Shown here: in pieces, positions 14,803 through 24,700 of the stretch
Layout: each line of letters starts with the position of its first letter
How positions within the stretch are numbered: position 1 is the stretch's first letter
Virus record (IMG/VR): IMGVR_UViG_3300001213_000192
Span: 1-27,494 of that record
Strand: one strand, 5' to 3'
DNA: 27,494 bases
From: a virus
Made by a program: the position numbers and the translations under genes
Notes under the pieces: model-generated
Seen by the model: only the letters and a program-made list of their open reading frames with translations
Database searches by the model: none
Told to the model about the DNA's origin: nothing

Positions 14803-15036
14803 ATGAACGACCAAATGGAGCAAATGGTAACGACGACTCTTGGCGATGTTCCCAGTTCCGATCTGCATTGGACGAACGCGGAAGAAGACAGGGGCGATGT
14901 TGTTGTCGTGACCCGCGAGTGGATTTACCAAGGTAGTGATCCTGAGAAGGCTGAGCATGTCGGCAAGATGGTTCGGCGCGATGTGTGGGCCACTTTCAAA
15001 ACCGGCCTTGCGACACAGGTTGCAGGCGACTTGTAG
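14803..15036 (+). CDS. Small acidic protein between the paralogues, 77 aa
   Basis: ATG at 14803 preceded by GAGG. Acidic, soluble, with a beta-like centre (DRGDVVVVTREWIYQGSD) and a C-terminal segment MVRRDVWATFKTGLATQV. It separates the two paralogous tail genes and is not related to them. Not recognised. Its own ribosome-binding site and close fit in the gap support it. Confidence 0.6.
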   Translation: MNDQMEQMVTTTLGDVPSSDLHWTNAEEDRGDVVVVTREWIYQGSDPEKAEHVGKMVRRDVWATFKTGLATQVAGDL

Positions 15037-15045
15037 GAGTAACAA

Positions 15046-15510
15046 ATGGCTAATACTGCTGCAATCTGCAATTCGTTCAAGACGGAGCTTATGCTCGGCG
15101 CGCATCAGTTCGGCAGCGTGACGATTGTCTCGCGTACGAGCTTAACTTCGCCAACGACAGACGCGTTCAAGATCGCGCTGTATCAAACTTCGGCGACTCT
15201 GAACAAGACTACGACGGTGTACTCAGCGACGGGCGAAGTGTCGAGCGCCGGATACACGGCTGCGGGGGCGGCAGTGACGAACGGCAACGCACCGGCGAAT
15301 GCATCGGACGTTACGTATTGGACGCCAAGTGCGAGCGTGTCGTGGTCGGGCGTGACGTTCACCACCGACTGCGCGTTCCTCTACAACGACACGCAGGGTG
15401 ACAGAGCGGTGGCGGTGTTCACGTTTGGCTCGCAGTCGCCTTCAGCGGGTAACTTCACACTGACGATGCCGACCAACGACCAAACGACGGGCCTGATCCG
15501 TATTGCGTAA
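15046..15510 (+). CDS. Beta-rich tail protein, paralogue B, 154 aa
   Basis: ATG at 15046 preceded by TAGGAG. Related to paralogue A at 14368 with a ~13-residue insertion near the N-terminus (VTIVSRTSLTSPTTDA). The shared core (FKIALYQTSATLNKTTTVYS) is well kept while DNA identity is clearly lower, so the duplication is old. Likely a second copy of the same structural building block. The stop overlaps the next ATG (TAATG). Confidence 0.7.
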   Translation: MANTAAICNSFKTELMLGAHQFGSVTIVSRTSLTSPTTDAFKIALYQTSATLNKTTTVYSATGEVSSAGYTAAGAAVTNGNAPANASDVTYWTPSASVSWSGVTFTTDCAFLYNDTQGDRAVAVFTFGSQSPSAGNFTLTMPTNDQTTGLIRIA

Positions 15511-15824
15511 TGACCGAAGCGGAAGAGGTTCTGCAGTGGCTTCGCGATCTTACCGTTGAGGCACAGCAATCCGTCAACTTCTTCGAGGGCTTTCGCATAA
15601 AACATGCAACGTTGCTATCTGAAGTTGAGCACGTTCGTGAGTTGGTTTCGAAAGCCTTGGAGTGGCGGGTTGCTGGCTTACTGATGGCTAAGAATTTGCA
15701 TGGCCCCGATGAGGCATCTGCCAGAGCGGGGTTAGCTGCTGCAGAATCGAATCTTCGTGCCGCGATAGATACGTTGTTGGAAGAAACGCTGCATCCCTCT
15801 AAGCCTATTGGCAGGGAGTCGTAA
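15510..15824 (+). CDS. Small helical protein, 104 aa
   Basis: TAATG overlap at both ends. Helical and charged (EEVLQWLRDLTVEAQQSVNF; SEVEHVRELVSKALEWRVAG), no signal or membrane segment; resembles a small chaperone or coiled-coil assembly factor, but not a recognised family. Position between tail genes is compatible with an assembly role. Confidence 0.65.
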   Translation: MTEAEEVLQWLRDLTVEAQQSVNFFEGFRIKHATLLSEVEHVRELVSKALEWRVAGLLMAKNLHGPDEASARAGLAAAESNLRAAIDTLLEETLHPSKPIGRES

Positions 15825-16987
15825 TGGGGCTGACCTACAACTTCGCATCCTCTGATACAGGTGCGCCGACGATCAACAACACAGCGGGTGGGTTGATCAC
15901 GCTGCTCGACGCGTGTTTGGTCAACGGGTACAACTCCAAGACGGTCACGATTACGCGCAGCGGCTCAACAGCGACTGCAAGCTGTACGTCGCACGGTTTC
16001 CGTAACGGGCAGATTCTCAAGCACACAGGTGCGGGGCAGACCGAGTACAACATCGAAGCGCGCATCACCTACATCGATGCCAACTCGTATTCGTATCAGG
16101 TAACAGGCACGCCCGCTACACCCGCTACAGGCACCATCACTGCCATCGTCGCGCCGCTCGGGTGGACCAAGCCGTACACCGGCACCAACCTCGCAGCGTT
16201 TCGGCAGAAGGCAGGTACGAATCAGTTTTACCTCCGTGTGGATGATTCATCTGCTACGGATACGTATCTGCGCGGGTACGAAGTGATGACGGCTATCTCT
16301 ACTGGTACGGGCGACTTCCCCACCGCTGCGCTGTTAGCTGGAGGATCAACTGTCTACAAGAGCAGCAACGCGACAAATCGTCCGTGGAAGCTATGGAGCG
16401 ACGGAAAACTTTTTCATCTACTGATTGCGTCTGGGGCAACCGCATGGACGGATTCGGCGCAGGGGAGTGCATTCTCTTTCGGTGACTTCATCAGCTACAA
16501 AGCGGGGGACGCGTACAACACTTTATTGATGGCGTCCACCAGTACGAGTTCCACAGGGTCAGGTTGCTATTGGCAATCAGTAAGTAATTCTGTTGGCAGT
16601 ACGTGTTACGGATGTTATGTCGCGCGTAATGCAGCAGGCACAGGAGCAGCGTACCTATGCCCCAAAACGAACGGCGCATTTATGTCTGTTTCTAACTATA
16701 TTGGTAGTACGTCATTTACGACGAACTACCCTGACCCGGTTCATGGGGGGATGAACTTGTCGCCTGTGTTCATAGGTAATGAACCAACAACGGGATCATA
16801 CGGAATTCGTGGGTATATTCAGGGATTGTGGGGATGGATGCATCTGAACTCATGGGCGCAGGGGGACACATTCACCGGAGCAAATGGCACCGAGTTAGCA
16901 GGACGTACGTTCGAACAAGCTTCGCCATATACCAATGCCTACATAGTCTTGGAAACCTCCGACACATGGGGTGGTTTAAGTGGCTGA
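15824..16987 (+). CDS. Tail-tip/fibre-like protein with FCCH-like module, 387 aa
   Basis: TAATG start. Residues about 45-105 form an FCCH-like beta module (ATASCTSHGFRNGQILKHTG, then ITYIDANSYSYQVTG), related in pattern to the one in the 202-aa gene. The rest is Gly/Ser/Thr-rich beta structure with LRGYEVMTAIS, an aromatic FHLLIASGATAW segment and DPVHGGMNLSPVFIGNE, a pattern known in phage tail-surface proteins. Three Cys cluster around residue 260 (SGCYWQ...TCYGCYV). The end overlaps the next gene by 8 bases. Likely a virion surface component. Confidence 0.75.
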   Translation: MGLTYNFASSDTGAPTINNTAGGLITLLDACLVNGYNSKTVTITRSGSTATASCTSHGFRNGQILKHTGAGQTEYNIEARITYIDANSYSYQVTGTPATPATGTITAIVAPLGWTKPYTGTNLAAFRQKAGTNQFYLRVDDSSATDTYLRGYEVMTAISTGTGDFPTAALLAGGSTVYKSSNATNRPWKLWSDGKLFHLLIASGATAWTDSAQGSAFSFGDFISYKAGDAYNTLLMASTSTSSTGSGCYWQSVSNSVGSTCYGCYVARNAAGTGAAYLCPKTNGAFMSVSNYIGSTSFTTNYPDPVHGGMNLSPVFIGNEPTTGSYGIRGYIQGLWGWMHLNSWAQGDTFTGANGTELAGRTFEQASPYTNAYIVLETSDTWGGLSG

Positions 16988-17336
16988 TAAAGGCACACTG
17001 ACGCCGGGAGTTCGCGGGTGTAGGTATAGGGGGAAGAACCCCGGTCCTTCGTATTTCAGTAATACTAGAAATCGATGGGCCACAGACCAAACAGGTACGT
17101 TGTCAGGCACCGTCAAAGAGTCTGGCGTGGCGCAGATTGGCGTCATCGTGCGACTGTACTGGCGACCGAACGGATTGCTAGTGGGTAGTACCTTCACAGA
17201 TCAGTACGGAGCATGGTCGTTCTCAGGACTTATCAAAGGCACTGATGGCGATACGAACTACGTCGTCATCGCTCTCGATCCGCCCACAGGAACGCAGTAC
17301 AACGATGCGATCAAGGCGTTGTTGTCACCGGGGTAA
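16980..17336 (+). CDS. Small protein with Ig/CNA-B-like beta domain, 118 aa
   Basis: GTG start overlapping the preceding gene by 8 bases. The N-terminus is basic and Gly-rich (GVRGCRYRGKNPGPS). Residues 40-105 look like a carboxypeptidase-regulatory/CNA-B-type beta sandwich: GTLSGTVKESG, VRLYWRPNG, STFTDQYGAWSFSGL, YVVIALD. Such modules decorate phage tail and capsid surfaces and bind carbohydrate or protein loosely. Placed between fibre-like genes. No strong ribosome-binding site, so translation is probably coupled. Confidence 0.65.
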   Translation: MADKGTLTPGVRGCRYRGKNPGPSYFSNTRNRWATDQTGTLSGTVKESGVAQIGVIVRLYWRPNGLLVGSTFTDQYGAWSFSGLIKGTDGDTNYVVIALDPPTGTQYNDAIKALLSPG

Positions 17337-17339
17337 TCC

Positions 17340-18578
17340 GTGGCGTACTCGCCGCCGTCATATAACGCCGTCGAGCTTCTTCTAGCCGATTCGTACACCC
17401 CGCCAGCGTATAACGGGGTAGAGCTTCTTCTTACTGACGCCACCAACGTAATACAGCCCCTTGAGGGGTTTGCCGCCGCTGTATCGCAAGGCACGATCAC
17501 GGCAGGATGGTCTGGCGGAACAATCTCGCAAGCACTGACGGGGCAGAGCCTCGCGGTCAGTCGCGGCGATATGACCGCGGAAGTTACGGGTGGGGCTTAC
17601 ACACAGCCCCCGGCGTACAACGCGGTCCACATCACCTTCGCAGATGCGTACACAGTACCGGCGTACAACGCTGTAGCGTTAGAGTTTAATCTTGGTTACA
17701 CCGGCGAGAGTGGGATCGACCAAGCCCTGACGGGGCAGAGTGTAACGATCTCGCAAGGTACGCTGTCAGCGTCATCGACTAGCAGCGTTACTCAAGCCCT
17801 GACGGGGCAAAGCGCAACAGTCAGTAGGGGCAGTTTTGGTACAGGCATCGGCCTCAGTGGTCTGAGCGCCACAGTCTCCAGAGGCGCGCTTGGCACTGGC
17901 ATAGGGCTGACAGGGCAAGGTGTAACGATCTCGTATGGGACGTTGACACCGCAGTTGGGGAGTAACGTTTCCCAAGCCCTGACCGGCCAAGCTGCCACGG
18001 CCAGCTACGGCAACCTCGCCCCCGGCTTGAGCATTGCCCTGTCTGGCCTTTCTGCGGCCTTTGGACGGGGCAACCTAGCTCCGACCTACCTTGCGAGCCT
18101 CAGCGGCCTTTCTATGGCCTTTGGGCAAGGTACGCTCACACCCAGTACAAGCGTCAACGGTGGTGCAACGCTGAGTGGTATGGAGCTTACCGTAGCTCGC
18201 GGCGTGATGGCTGCAAATTCCGGTGTAGGAGTGAACGTAGTTCTCACAGGGCTGAGTGCTACGACGGGGTATGGATCGTTCGGTGTGGCGCTCGTAAAAG
18301 CCCTCACAGGGCAGAGCGCAGCAGTGTCGTATGGCACGTTGGGTAAGGGCATCGCACCCTCCTTGACAGGCCACAGCGTTACGATGTATTCGGGTATCAT
18401 CACTCCTGCGGCGTCAAGCAGCGTGACGGTGCCTCTTGTGGGTCAAAGTATGACAGCCGCATACGGCTTCATGCGCTTTGAGGGACGCGACCGAGGCGAT
18501 CTTCAGTTGTGGGCAAAACTGGCGGTCGAAGAGTTGGTGGTCCGCACCGAAGCTGAAGAGGAAGAAGCATGGCTATAA
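17340..18578 (+). CDS. Repeat protein with LTGQ-type tandem units, 412 aa
   Basis: GTG start 3 bases after the preceding stop, with no clear Shine-Dalgarno. Residues 5-30 and 87-118 carry a second repeat, (P)PAYNAVELLL/F with Tyr-Thr-x-Pro links. Residues 41-382 hold about 14 imperfect units of 18-24 aa of the form L(T/S)G(Q/L)sxTvSxGTL plus a variable spacer, a beta-solenoid or stacked-strand pattern. The C-terminus is a charged helix ending EAEEEEAWL. Probably an extended fibre-like structural protein. It shares its repeat with the 1252-aa protein at 21776. Confidence 0.75.
   Translation: MAYSPPSYNAVELLLADSYTPPAYNGVELLLTDATNVIQPLEGFAAAVSQGTITAGWSGGTISQALTGQSLAVSRGDMTAEVTGGAYTQPPAYNAVHITFADAYTVPAYNAVALEFNLGYTGESGIDQALTGQSVTISQGTLSASSTSSVTQALTGQSATVSRGSFGTGIGLSGLSATVSRGALGTGIGLTGQGVTISYGTLTPQLGSNVSQALTGQAATASYGNLAPGLSIALSGLSAAFGRGNLAPTYLASLSGLSMAFGQGTLTPSTSVNGGATLSGMELTVARGVMAANSGVGVNVVLTGLSATTGYGSFGVALVKALTGQSAAVSYGTLGKGIAPSLTGHSVTMYSGIITPAASSSVTVPLVGQSMTAAYGFMRFEGRDRGDLQLWAKLAVEELVVRTEAEEEEAWL
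17460..18485 (+). repeat. LTGQ-type repeat array 1 (~14 units)
   Basis: Tandem imperfect units of roughly 54-72 bases encoding L(T/S)G(Q/L)-x-x-T-(V/I)-S-x-G-(T/S)-(L/F) plus a spacer. The amino-acid pattern is kept much better than the DNA. Spacers of 18 aa (GTGIG type) and ~24 aa (ending SQA or TQA) alternate without strict order, suggesting several duplication events. Confidence 0.85.
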
Positions 18579-20200
18579 CGCACGCCAAGTCGAACACCAT
18601 CGGCGACTTCACGGGGACCGTCACCGTACTCAACAGCCAAGGCTCCACCGCCACGGCTAATGCGACGGACCTGATCCGCCCCGGCGATTGGAACAGCGCC
18701 CACGCGCACATCATCACGCTGTCGGGCAACACATCAAACTCAAGCGTCATCAGCGGCACCAACATCGTATGGCAGGGCGGCAACAACATTACCTTGTCAG
18801 GTAGTACCGCAGCGGATGCAGCGACTGTCGTCATCAGTGCCGGTGCGGGCGGTGGTTCGCAGACGTTGGGCATGTCCAACCTCGGCAATACCGTAGGCAC
18901 GTCCGGTGTGATCTCTGCCGCAGCCGTGCGGATGCTGTTCGCCGGGGGTAACAACATCACCCTCAGTCAGTCGATCAACGGCGCGAGCGCGACCGTGACG
19001 ATCAGCGGAGCCGCTGCGCCCACGGTGTACAGCAACACGTTCGGGATGTCGAACCTTGGCAACACGGTCGGCACTTCCGGGGTGGTATCAGCCTCGCAGG
19101 TTCGGGTGCTTTTCGCGGGCGGTAACAACATCACGCTCTCGCAGTCCACCAACGGTGCTTCGGCCACGATCACGATCAGTGGCCCCAATACCGTAGCACA
19201 GACGAATCAGTCGATGGGGTTGTACGCCTCGTCGCAGACGCTTGGGCAGTCGTCATCCTCGACGGTGGATGCTCGCAGCTTGAGCATCGTTGGATCGGGC
19301 GGCGCGTCGGTCGGGATGAGCGCAGGCAGTCTGCTCATCTACGCACCCCCTGCGGGTGGAGCCACGGGTGCGCTCACAGTTGGCGTTTCGACAGGCGGCA
19401 ATACGTCGAACGCGTCGGGGATGGTGTCGGCGCAGATGGTGCTCGCCGGGGGCAACAACATCACCCTGTCGGGATCAGTCAACGGCCAGAGCCTTACCGT
19501 CAGCATCGTTGGTGGTGGCGGTGGCGGCGCAGCCGTCACCATGTTGTCGTACCAACCCCGGCAGTTGGGCGCATCGACCACAACCGCGTGGACGAACAAT
19601 CAGATTTGGATGGCCCCCTTCCGCATCGAACCGGGGATGGCGGTGCAAGCCAGTACGTTGATGTACTTGCAATCGCTCGGCGGGACTTACACCAGTGCGG
19701 TGACGGCGGGCCACTACGAAACGATGTCATGGTGCATCTACACGCAGCACGCGACCAACAAGAGCCGTTTCGATTCGGCGTCGTCAAGTAGCTTCACTTG
19801 GAACGTGTGGAACAGTGGCACCACCAGCGCTTCCTATGCCTACAACGGGGCTACGTCATCGAGCGGCGCGACCGGCATCTTGACGCAAGTCAGTGGTGTG
19901 CGGATGATGAATATCCCGCTCAACCTCACGCTCACTGAGGGGCTGTACCTGATGGCGATGGGCCTTAGCACCAACTCATCCAACTACTCAGGTCTGATCT
20001 CGCGTTACGCTATGTACATGGATGCCCCCGCACTGGTCGCCATGGGCAGTGGGTTCGGCAGTGCGGCGGCGACCAACATGGGGTTCCAAGACGCGGGCAG
20101 TTACGGCACCACTTCAGCGGCAATGCCATCTTCTGTGGTACTCAGTGACATCAAGCAGCACAGCAATCTTGTTCCCTTCTTCAAAATGGGCGCAATCTAA
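18569..20200 (+). CDS. Tail fibre/receptor-binding-like protein, 543 aa
   Basis: Overlaps the preceding gene by 10 bases. Residues 1-45 look like a virion-attachment N-terminus (ending RPGDWNSAHAH). Four imperfect ~48-aa units follow (about 46-92, 99-147, 157-205, 269-315), each containing GNTxxxSG...FAGGNNITLS and an NGxSxTxxISG end, a pattern common in phage fibre shafts. A Gly run (316-320) leads to a globular C-terminal part (330-543) rich in Ser/Thr/Tyr/Met, the probable receptor-binding head. Ends TAATG with the next gene. Confidence 0.8.
   Translation: MAITHAKSNTIGDFTGTVTVLNSQGSTATANATDLIRPGDWNSAHAHIITLSGNTSNSSVISGTNIVWQGGNNITLSGSTAADAATVVISAGAGGGSQTLGMSNLGNTVGTSGVISAAAVRMLFAGGNNITLSQSINGASATVTISGAAAPTVYSNTFGMSNLGNTVGTSGVVSASQVRVLFAGGNNITLSQSTNGASATITISGPNTVAQTNQSMGLYASSQTLGQSSSSTVDARSLSIVGSGGASVGMSAGSLLIYAPPAGGATGALTVGVSTGGNTSNASGMVSAQMVLAGGNNITLSGSVNGQSLTVSIVGGGGGGAAVTMLSYQPRQLGASTTTAWTNNQIWMAPFRIEPGMAVQASTLMYLQSLGGTYTSAVTAGHYETMSWCIYTQHATNKSRFDSASSSSFTWNVWNSGTTSASYAYNGATSSSGATGILTQVSGVRMMNIPLNLTLTEGLYLMAMGLSTNSSNYSGLISRYAMYMDAPALVAMGSGFGSAAATNMGFQDAGSYGTTSAAMPSSVVLSDIKQHSNLVPFFKMGAI
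18704..19513 (+). repeat. Four ~48-aa fibre-shaft repeats
   Basis: Protein-level repeat centred on AGGNNITLSxSxNGxSxT. Copies 2 and 3 are nearly the same in protein (GMSNLGNTVGTSGV..) but differ at many third codon positions, so the unit is kept by selection rather than by recent DNA copying. Copies 1 and 4 are more diverged. Confidence 0.85.
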
Positions 20201-20919
20201 TGAATCCGCAAATCATCAGCAGTTACGATGGAGGTCGGCACAACGTCGATCTCGACAAAACTGTATCTCGGTTAGAGAAAAATGCTGCGTATAAGGATTT
20301 GTCCACCGTCATCATCATTCCTGCTCTCGGCAGCATCCCCACCAAAGCGGTTGCCTCATGGTGGAATATGTATACCCCGCCGAATCAGAAATGCGCCAAA
20401 CTGTTCGCTGTGGGTATGGAGGTCGGGGAAGCGTACTCGCGCACAATCGAATCGATTTTGGCGCATCCGGATTTGAAGAATTGGAAATACGTGTTGACGT
20501 TGGAACACGACAACGTACCGCCGCCTGATGGGCTGATCAAGTTATTGGAGAGGGCCGAAGCGAATCCAGACTTCAGTGCCATCGGCGGTCTGTACTTCAC
20601 GAAGGGTGAAGGCGGTGTGGCGCAGATTTGGGGGAACGTTACTGAGTTTCCGCTGAACTTCAAGCCACAGCGTCCGGTGCAGGATGCGTTGGTGGAGTGT
20701 AATGGAACGGGGATGGGCTTCACCCTGTTCAGGATGTCGATGTTCAAAGACGAGAGACTTCGTAAACCTTGGTTCAGAACGACTGCGGATACGCAGAACG
20801 GGATGTTCACGCAAGACCTCTATGCGTGGACTGACTTCAAAAAGCATGGTTATCGGTGCGCGATCGATTGCAGCGTGCGCGTCGGTCACTATGATCAAAC
20901 TCAGGACATCACATGGTAA
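20200..20919 (+). CDS. Glycosyltransferase-like protein (GT-A type), 239 aa
   Basis: TAATG start. N-terminal STVIIIPALGSIPTKAV gives the first beta strand of a GT-A Rossmann-like fold; residues 98-107 read YVLTLEHDNV, where EHDN stands in the place of the metal-binding DxD; SAIGGLYFTKGE and NGTGMGFTLFRMSMF follow, as in family-2-type phage transferases. It would transfer a sugar from a nucleotide-sugar, substrate unknown. No signal or membrane segment: cytoplasmic. The C-terminal DLYAWTDFKKHGYRCAIDCS fits the acceptor end. It is followed directly by zinc-ribbon and methyltransferase genes. Confidence 0.75.
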   Translation: MNPQIISSYDGGRHNVDLDKTVSRLEKNAAYKDLSTVIIIPALGSIPTKAVASWWNMYTPPNQKCAKLFAVGMEVGEAYSRTIESILAHPDLKNWKYVLTLEHDNVPPPDGLIKLLERAEANPDFSAIGGLYFTKGEGGVAQIWGNVTEFPLNFKPQRPVQDALVECNGTGMGFTLFRMSMFKDERLRKPWFRTTADTQNGMFTQDLYAWTDFKKHGYRCAIDCSVRVGHYDQTQDITW

Positions 20920-21170
20920 TGAGTTGCATAACTACGGGGCATGTTTCCGGCATTAGGTGGTCTACACACAATCCGGGGTCGTTCATGACGTGCGAGGATT
21001 TGTCGAGGGTGTACGCACTGCCGCAGAACGATAGACTGTTCTTCGACAACTGCCGCAACTGCGGAGCGCCGCCGCATACTCCCGGCGCGAAGTGTGTGTA
21101 CTGCGGCTCAGGCCCGACACCGCTATATCGTCAGGTAGGAACCAACAACACGCTCGGAGTTGCGCGATGA
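20919..21170 (+). CDS. Zinc-ribbon-like small protein, 83 aa
   Basis: ATG at 20919 overlaps the glycosyltransferase stop (TAATG); an in-frame ATG six bases earlier is the alternative. Residues 45-62 form a CxxC-10-CxxC zinc ribbon (CRNCGAP .. KCVYCGS). The N-terminal part (residues 1-40) is not recognised. Ends in an ATGA overlap with the methyltransferase, so the three genes are one coupled unit. Could be an adaptor or a nucleic-acid-binding helper; an actual partner is not shown. Confidence 0.65.
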   Translation: MSCITTGHVSGIRWSTHNPGSFMTCEDLSRVYALPQNDRLFFDNCRNCGAPPHTPGAKCVYCGSGPTPLYRQVGTNNTLGVAR

Positions 21171-21751
21171 AGCCGGTGAAGGTAAGGAAGCTGAAGATCG
21201 TCGATGGGCGGTGGCACGCACCGGAGGGATTGCCGTTCGCGCTCGACCTCGGCTGCGGCGACAACAAGAAGGAAGGTTGCCTCGGCATCGATAAGTTCGA
21301 AACCAAATCAACTGACTTCGTGCACGACCTCACGGTGTATCCGTGGCCGTGCGATTCAGGCATAGTGGACAGCATTCACTGCTCTCATTTCTTTGAGCAT
21401 CTGTCGGGGCCGCAGCGTCCGTACTTTATGGATGAGTGCTACCGCATTCTGAAGCCGGGATCGCAGTTGACGATCATCACGCCTGATGCTGACTCGCATC
21501 GTGCGATTCAGGACTTCACACATGCGTGGCCCCCGGTCTGCGCCGAGTCGTTCCTGTACTTCAACAAGCAGTGGCGCGAGCAGAACAAGCTGTTGCACGG
21601 CGCGTACAGTATGCAGTGCAACTTCGACTTCGGGTATGGCTTCTCGCTCGACGCCGACATGGCAGTACGCAATGCCGAGCAACAACAGTTTGCTCTGAAG
21701 CACTACCGCAACCACAGCACGGACCTTATCGTCACTTTGACGAAGAAGTAA
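21167..21751 (+). CDS. Class I SAM-dependent methyltransferase-like protein, 194 aa
   Basis: ATG at 21167 is chosen for its ATGA overlap with the preceding stop; the frame is open further upstream but inside the zinc-ribbon gene. Motif I is FALDLGCGDNKKEG; the acidic residue after strand 2 is in LGIDKFE; IVDSIHCSHFFEHL and ECYRILKPGSQLTIITPDAD complete the SAM-binding core as in Methyltransf_11-like enzymes. It may methylate a sugar or other small group made by the adjacent glycosyltransferase. No DNA-methylase catalytic motif (NPPY or PC) is seen. Confidence 0.8.
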   Translation: MKPVKVRKLKIVDGRWHAPEGLPFALDLGCGDNKKEGCLGIDKFETKSTDFVHDLTVYPWPCDSGIVDSIHCSHFFEHLSGPQRPYFMDECYRILKPGSQLTIITPDADSHRAIQDFTHAWPPVCAESFLYFNKQWREQNKLLHGAYSMQCNFDFGYGFSLDADMAVRNAEQQQFALKHYRNHSTDLIVTLTKK

Positions 21752-21775
21752 ATCCAACAACGGTAAGGGCGTTGT

Positions 21776-24700
21776 ATGGCCGCGTTTCTTAACGACACTT
21801 TTACCGATACTAATAGTACCGATATAACGTCGCACACCGGAGAAACTGGGGCGACGTGGATTCATCTATACCCCGGCGATGCTACCAATCCGACGATTGT
21901 TAGCAATCGCCTTGCGTCCCGCAACGGGACGACAGGGATGCACTGGTACCGAGCCAGTGGCGCAGCACCGTCTGTAGACCAATACGTCGAAGCAGTAATT
22001 CGCTACGCGCAGGATGGTGGCACTATCGCTTATGGAGACATCAGCCAAGGCGTGATTGCGCGCTGTAGTGGAACTGATATATCCAACATGAACATGGACG
22101 CGTATGGGTACGCGTTCGGGTGGAATGACGCGGATAAACGCTGGCAATTGGAGAAGATTCTAGCCAGCAACTACTCATCCGCGCCCATCACGCAGACCAA
22201 CACTGTCTACGATGTAACGCGGACGGTTGGCGAGTCGCGGACGATCAAGATCGTTGTTACGGGCACGACGACAACGAACATTAAGTGCTATGTCAATAAC
22301 TATCTTGTTATCGAGTACAACGATTCGACAGATCCAATTACCACGGCAGGGTATGGTGGTTTGTGGGAAATCGGGTACGCATATTCGTTTGAGTTTGACA
22401 GCATTACAGGCGGCGATCTATCCGCCCCCGATACCTCATTCCAAGGCAATGCGTTCCAGAGCAGCGCATTCCAACAGTTCGGTGGTGTCCTTGCCGTAGG
22501 CGACATCAACCAAGCACTCACGGGGCAGAGCCTTACTGTCACCGGAGACAAGCTCGGCGTCGGCCACGGACTTACTGGACAGAGTGTCGCTGTTTCACGG
22601 GGTACGCTCGGTGTAGGTCCGCAGCTTACTGGTCAGCAAGTATCGATCTCGCAAGGGACGCTAGGCGTACAAGTAGGCAGTGATGTCTCGCAAGCGTTGG
22701 CGGGGCAGAGTGCCACTGTAAGCCGAGGCACGCTTGCTGCGTCGACAGATCAGACGGTTGCGCTGACAGGACAGAGCGTCACCGTAAGTCGCGGCACACT
22801 CGGTGTCGTAGTTACTCAGTCAGTAGCCCTGACAGGGCAGAGTGCCACTGTCTCTCAAGGCACGTTGTCGCCCTCACTGAGCATCATGGTCGGCGCAACG
22901 GGGGCGCAGTCGCTCGCCCCCGCAGCGACGACTACGTACTTCTCCACCGGAGGTACGAAGGTCTTCATCAAGTCACACAACTCCGGTGTCTGGAAGGGCG
23001 ACTACTACCTCTTCCAAACAGAGTTGGGAAGCTTCGGTGGTGCCGGTAGTGGTCGTTACCGTGCGGCTCCGCAGCAAGCACAGATCTCGACAGAAGGCTT
23101 CCCCACGCTGTCGGATGCTGCGTATCAGAAGCAGAATCCGTACTTCAACGGTGCAGGGCAAACACAGACGTTCGGTCGCGGCAGCGATGCTGCGCCGAAT
23201 CAGTACTACGACGATAGCTCACCGTACTCCTACGGTGGCTACATATCGGTGGACGAGGAAGATAACGTCCACTTGATGTACACGCGCATTCGGGCGTTCC
23301 ACAGCGGCTCTCTGAATGGCAACTACGCTGACGCGCAGATTCACTTCGCATATCAGCACAGCGACATCACGACCAACGCTTACATTGGTCCTGAAGTAAC
23401 GAAGACCCACCAAGACACGCTCAATACCAACCTCAACGCCTACAACACAGGCGGTCTTGGTGTCTACGGTATCTACACCGACAAAGCGCTTATCTTCTAC
23501 ACGCAGGAGTACAACACTGCGGGTGAGAAGGCGCTAACGGGTAAGGCAGTTACCGTCAGTGGTGGCTTGCTGACCCCGGTCGGATCGAACGGCGTCGAAC
23601 TGACAGGGCGTGCCGCAACGATCAGCGGTGGCACCCTCACTCCGAGTATCAATGGTGTAACTGCCGACGCAACCGTGCAACTCACGGGGCGGTCGATGAC
23701 CGTCAGTCGTGGCACGATCATCGCGTCGGACTTCAAGCAAAACTACGTTCCTGCTGTTGTTACGCGCACCAATCGTGGAACGACGCTCGGTGGCTTGCAC
23801 AGTGCTGAACAGATCATCGCGTCGTTCACGGGCGCAGATGAAGTCTACGCCATCGAAGACTTCTTCACCGTGGTCAAGTCGGGCTACGGTGATCTGATCT
23901 ATGTAACGTATCTCAGCGGCACAAAGAAGGCACCATCAGTACCGGCGTATGTTGGCTTGGTGGTCATGGATGCGCTGACGCTGAGCGTCACTTCGCACAT
24001 CCTGACTTCGCTCGGAACGCAGCTTACTCCGGTACTAGGCACAAGCAATTACGCAGCGAATCGCACCGGCTATTGGGTCAGCGTACCCACGGCGCAGACA
24101 GTCAAGCTGTCGAACGGTACGAGTGTCACGCAGTACGTGCTTGGTCGGCACGTAGTCCACCTTAGTTGGACGAGCGGGACCAAGAATTCACCGACGCTGA
24201 CGGTGAAAGCAGGGCCGAGTGTCACAGGCGGGCGCTACCTTGTCGAGTCCTTGCAGTCGTTGGAGCAGAAGGGCGACGAGGTTTATCACGTTCTCGTCGA
24301 AGCTTCGTCGTCGTCCGCAACGGGCTTCTACCTTGAATACAACGATGCCACCACTTCTGGCGCATCGTGGACTGTAACAGGCTCTACGGTTTGGACTACT
24401 GCATCAGGGTTCAGCAGCGCGAGCTTCGAATCCGGCTTCGCCAAGGGCAAGAAGACGCTGTTCTACGGCGCGCAGCAAGCAGCAGATCCGACATCAGATA
24501 CACCGGCGCGGTCGTTCACAGCGTGGACAAACTTTTGGGCGGGGCAGCAACCGTACCTGACCGTCGAAGCGGAAGGTCGTGTTGGCCGCGTAACAGTCAC
24601 CATCGTCAACGCTATCGAACAGCAACTGACGGGGCAGAGCCTTACTGTCTCGCAGGGCAAGCTCGGTCTGGTGCAGCCGCTCACAGGACAGAGCGCAACA

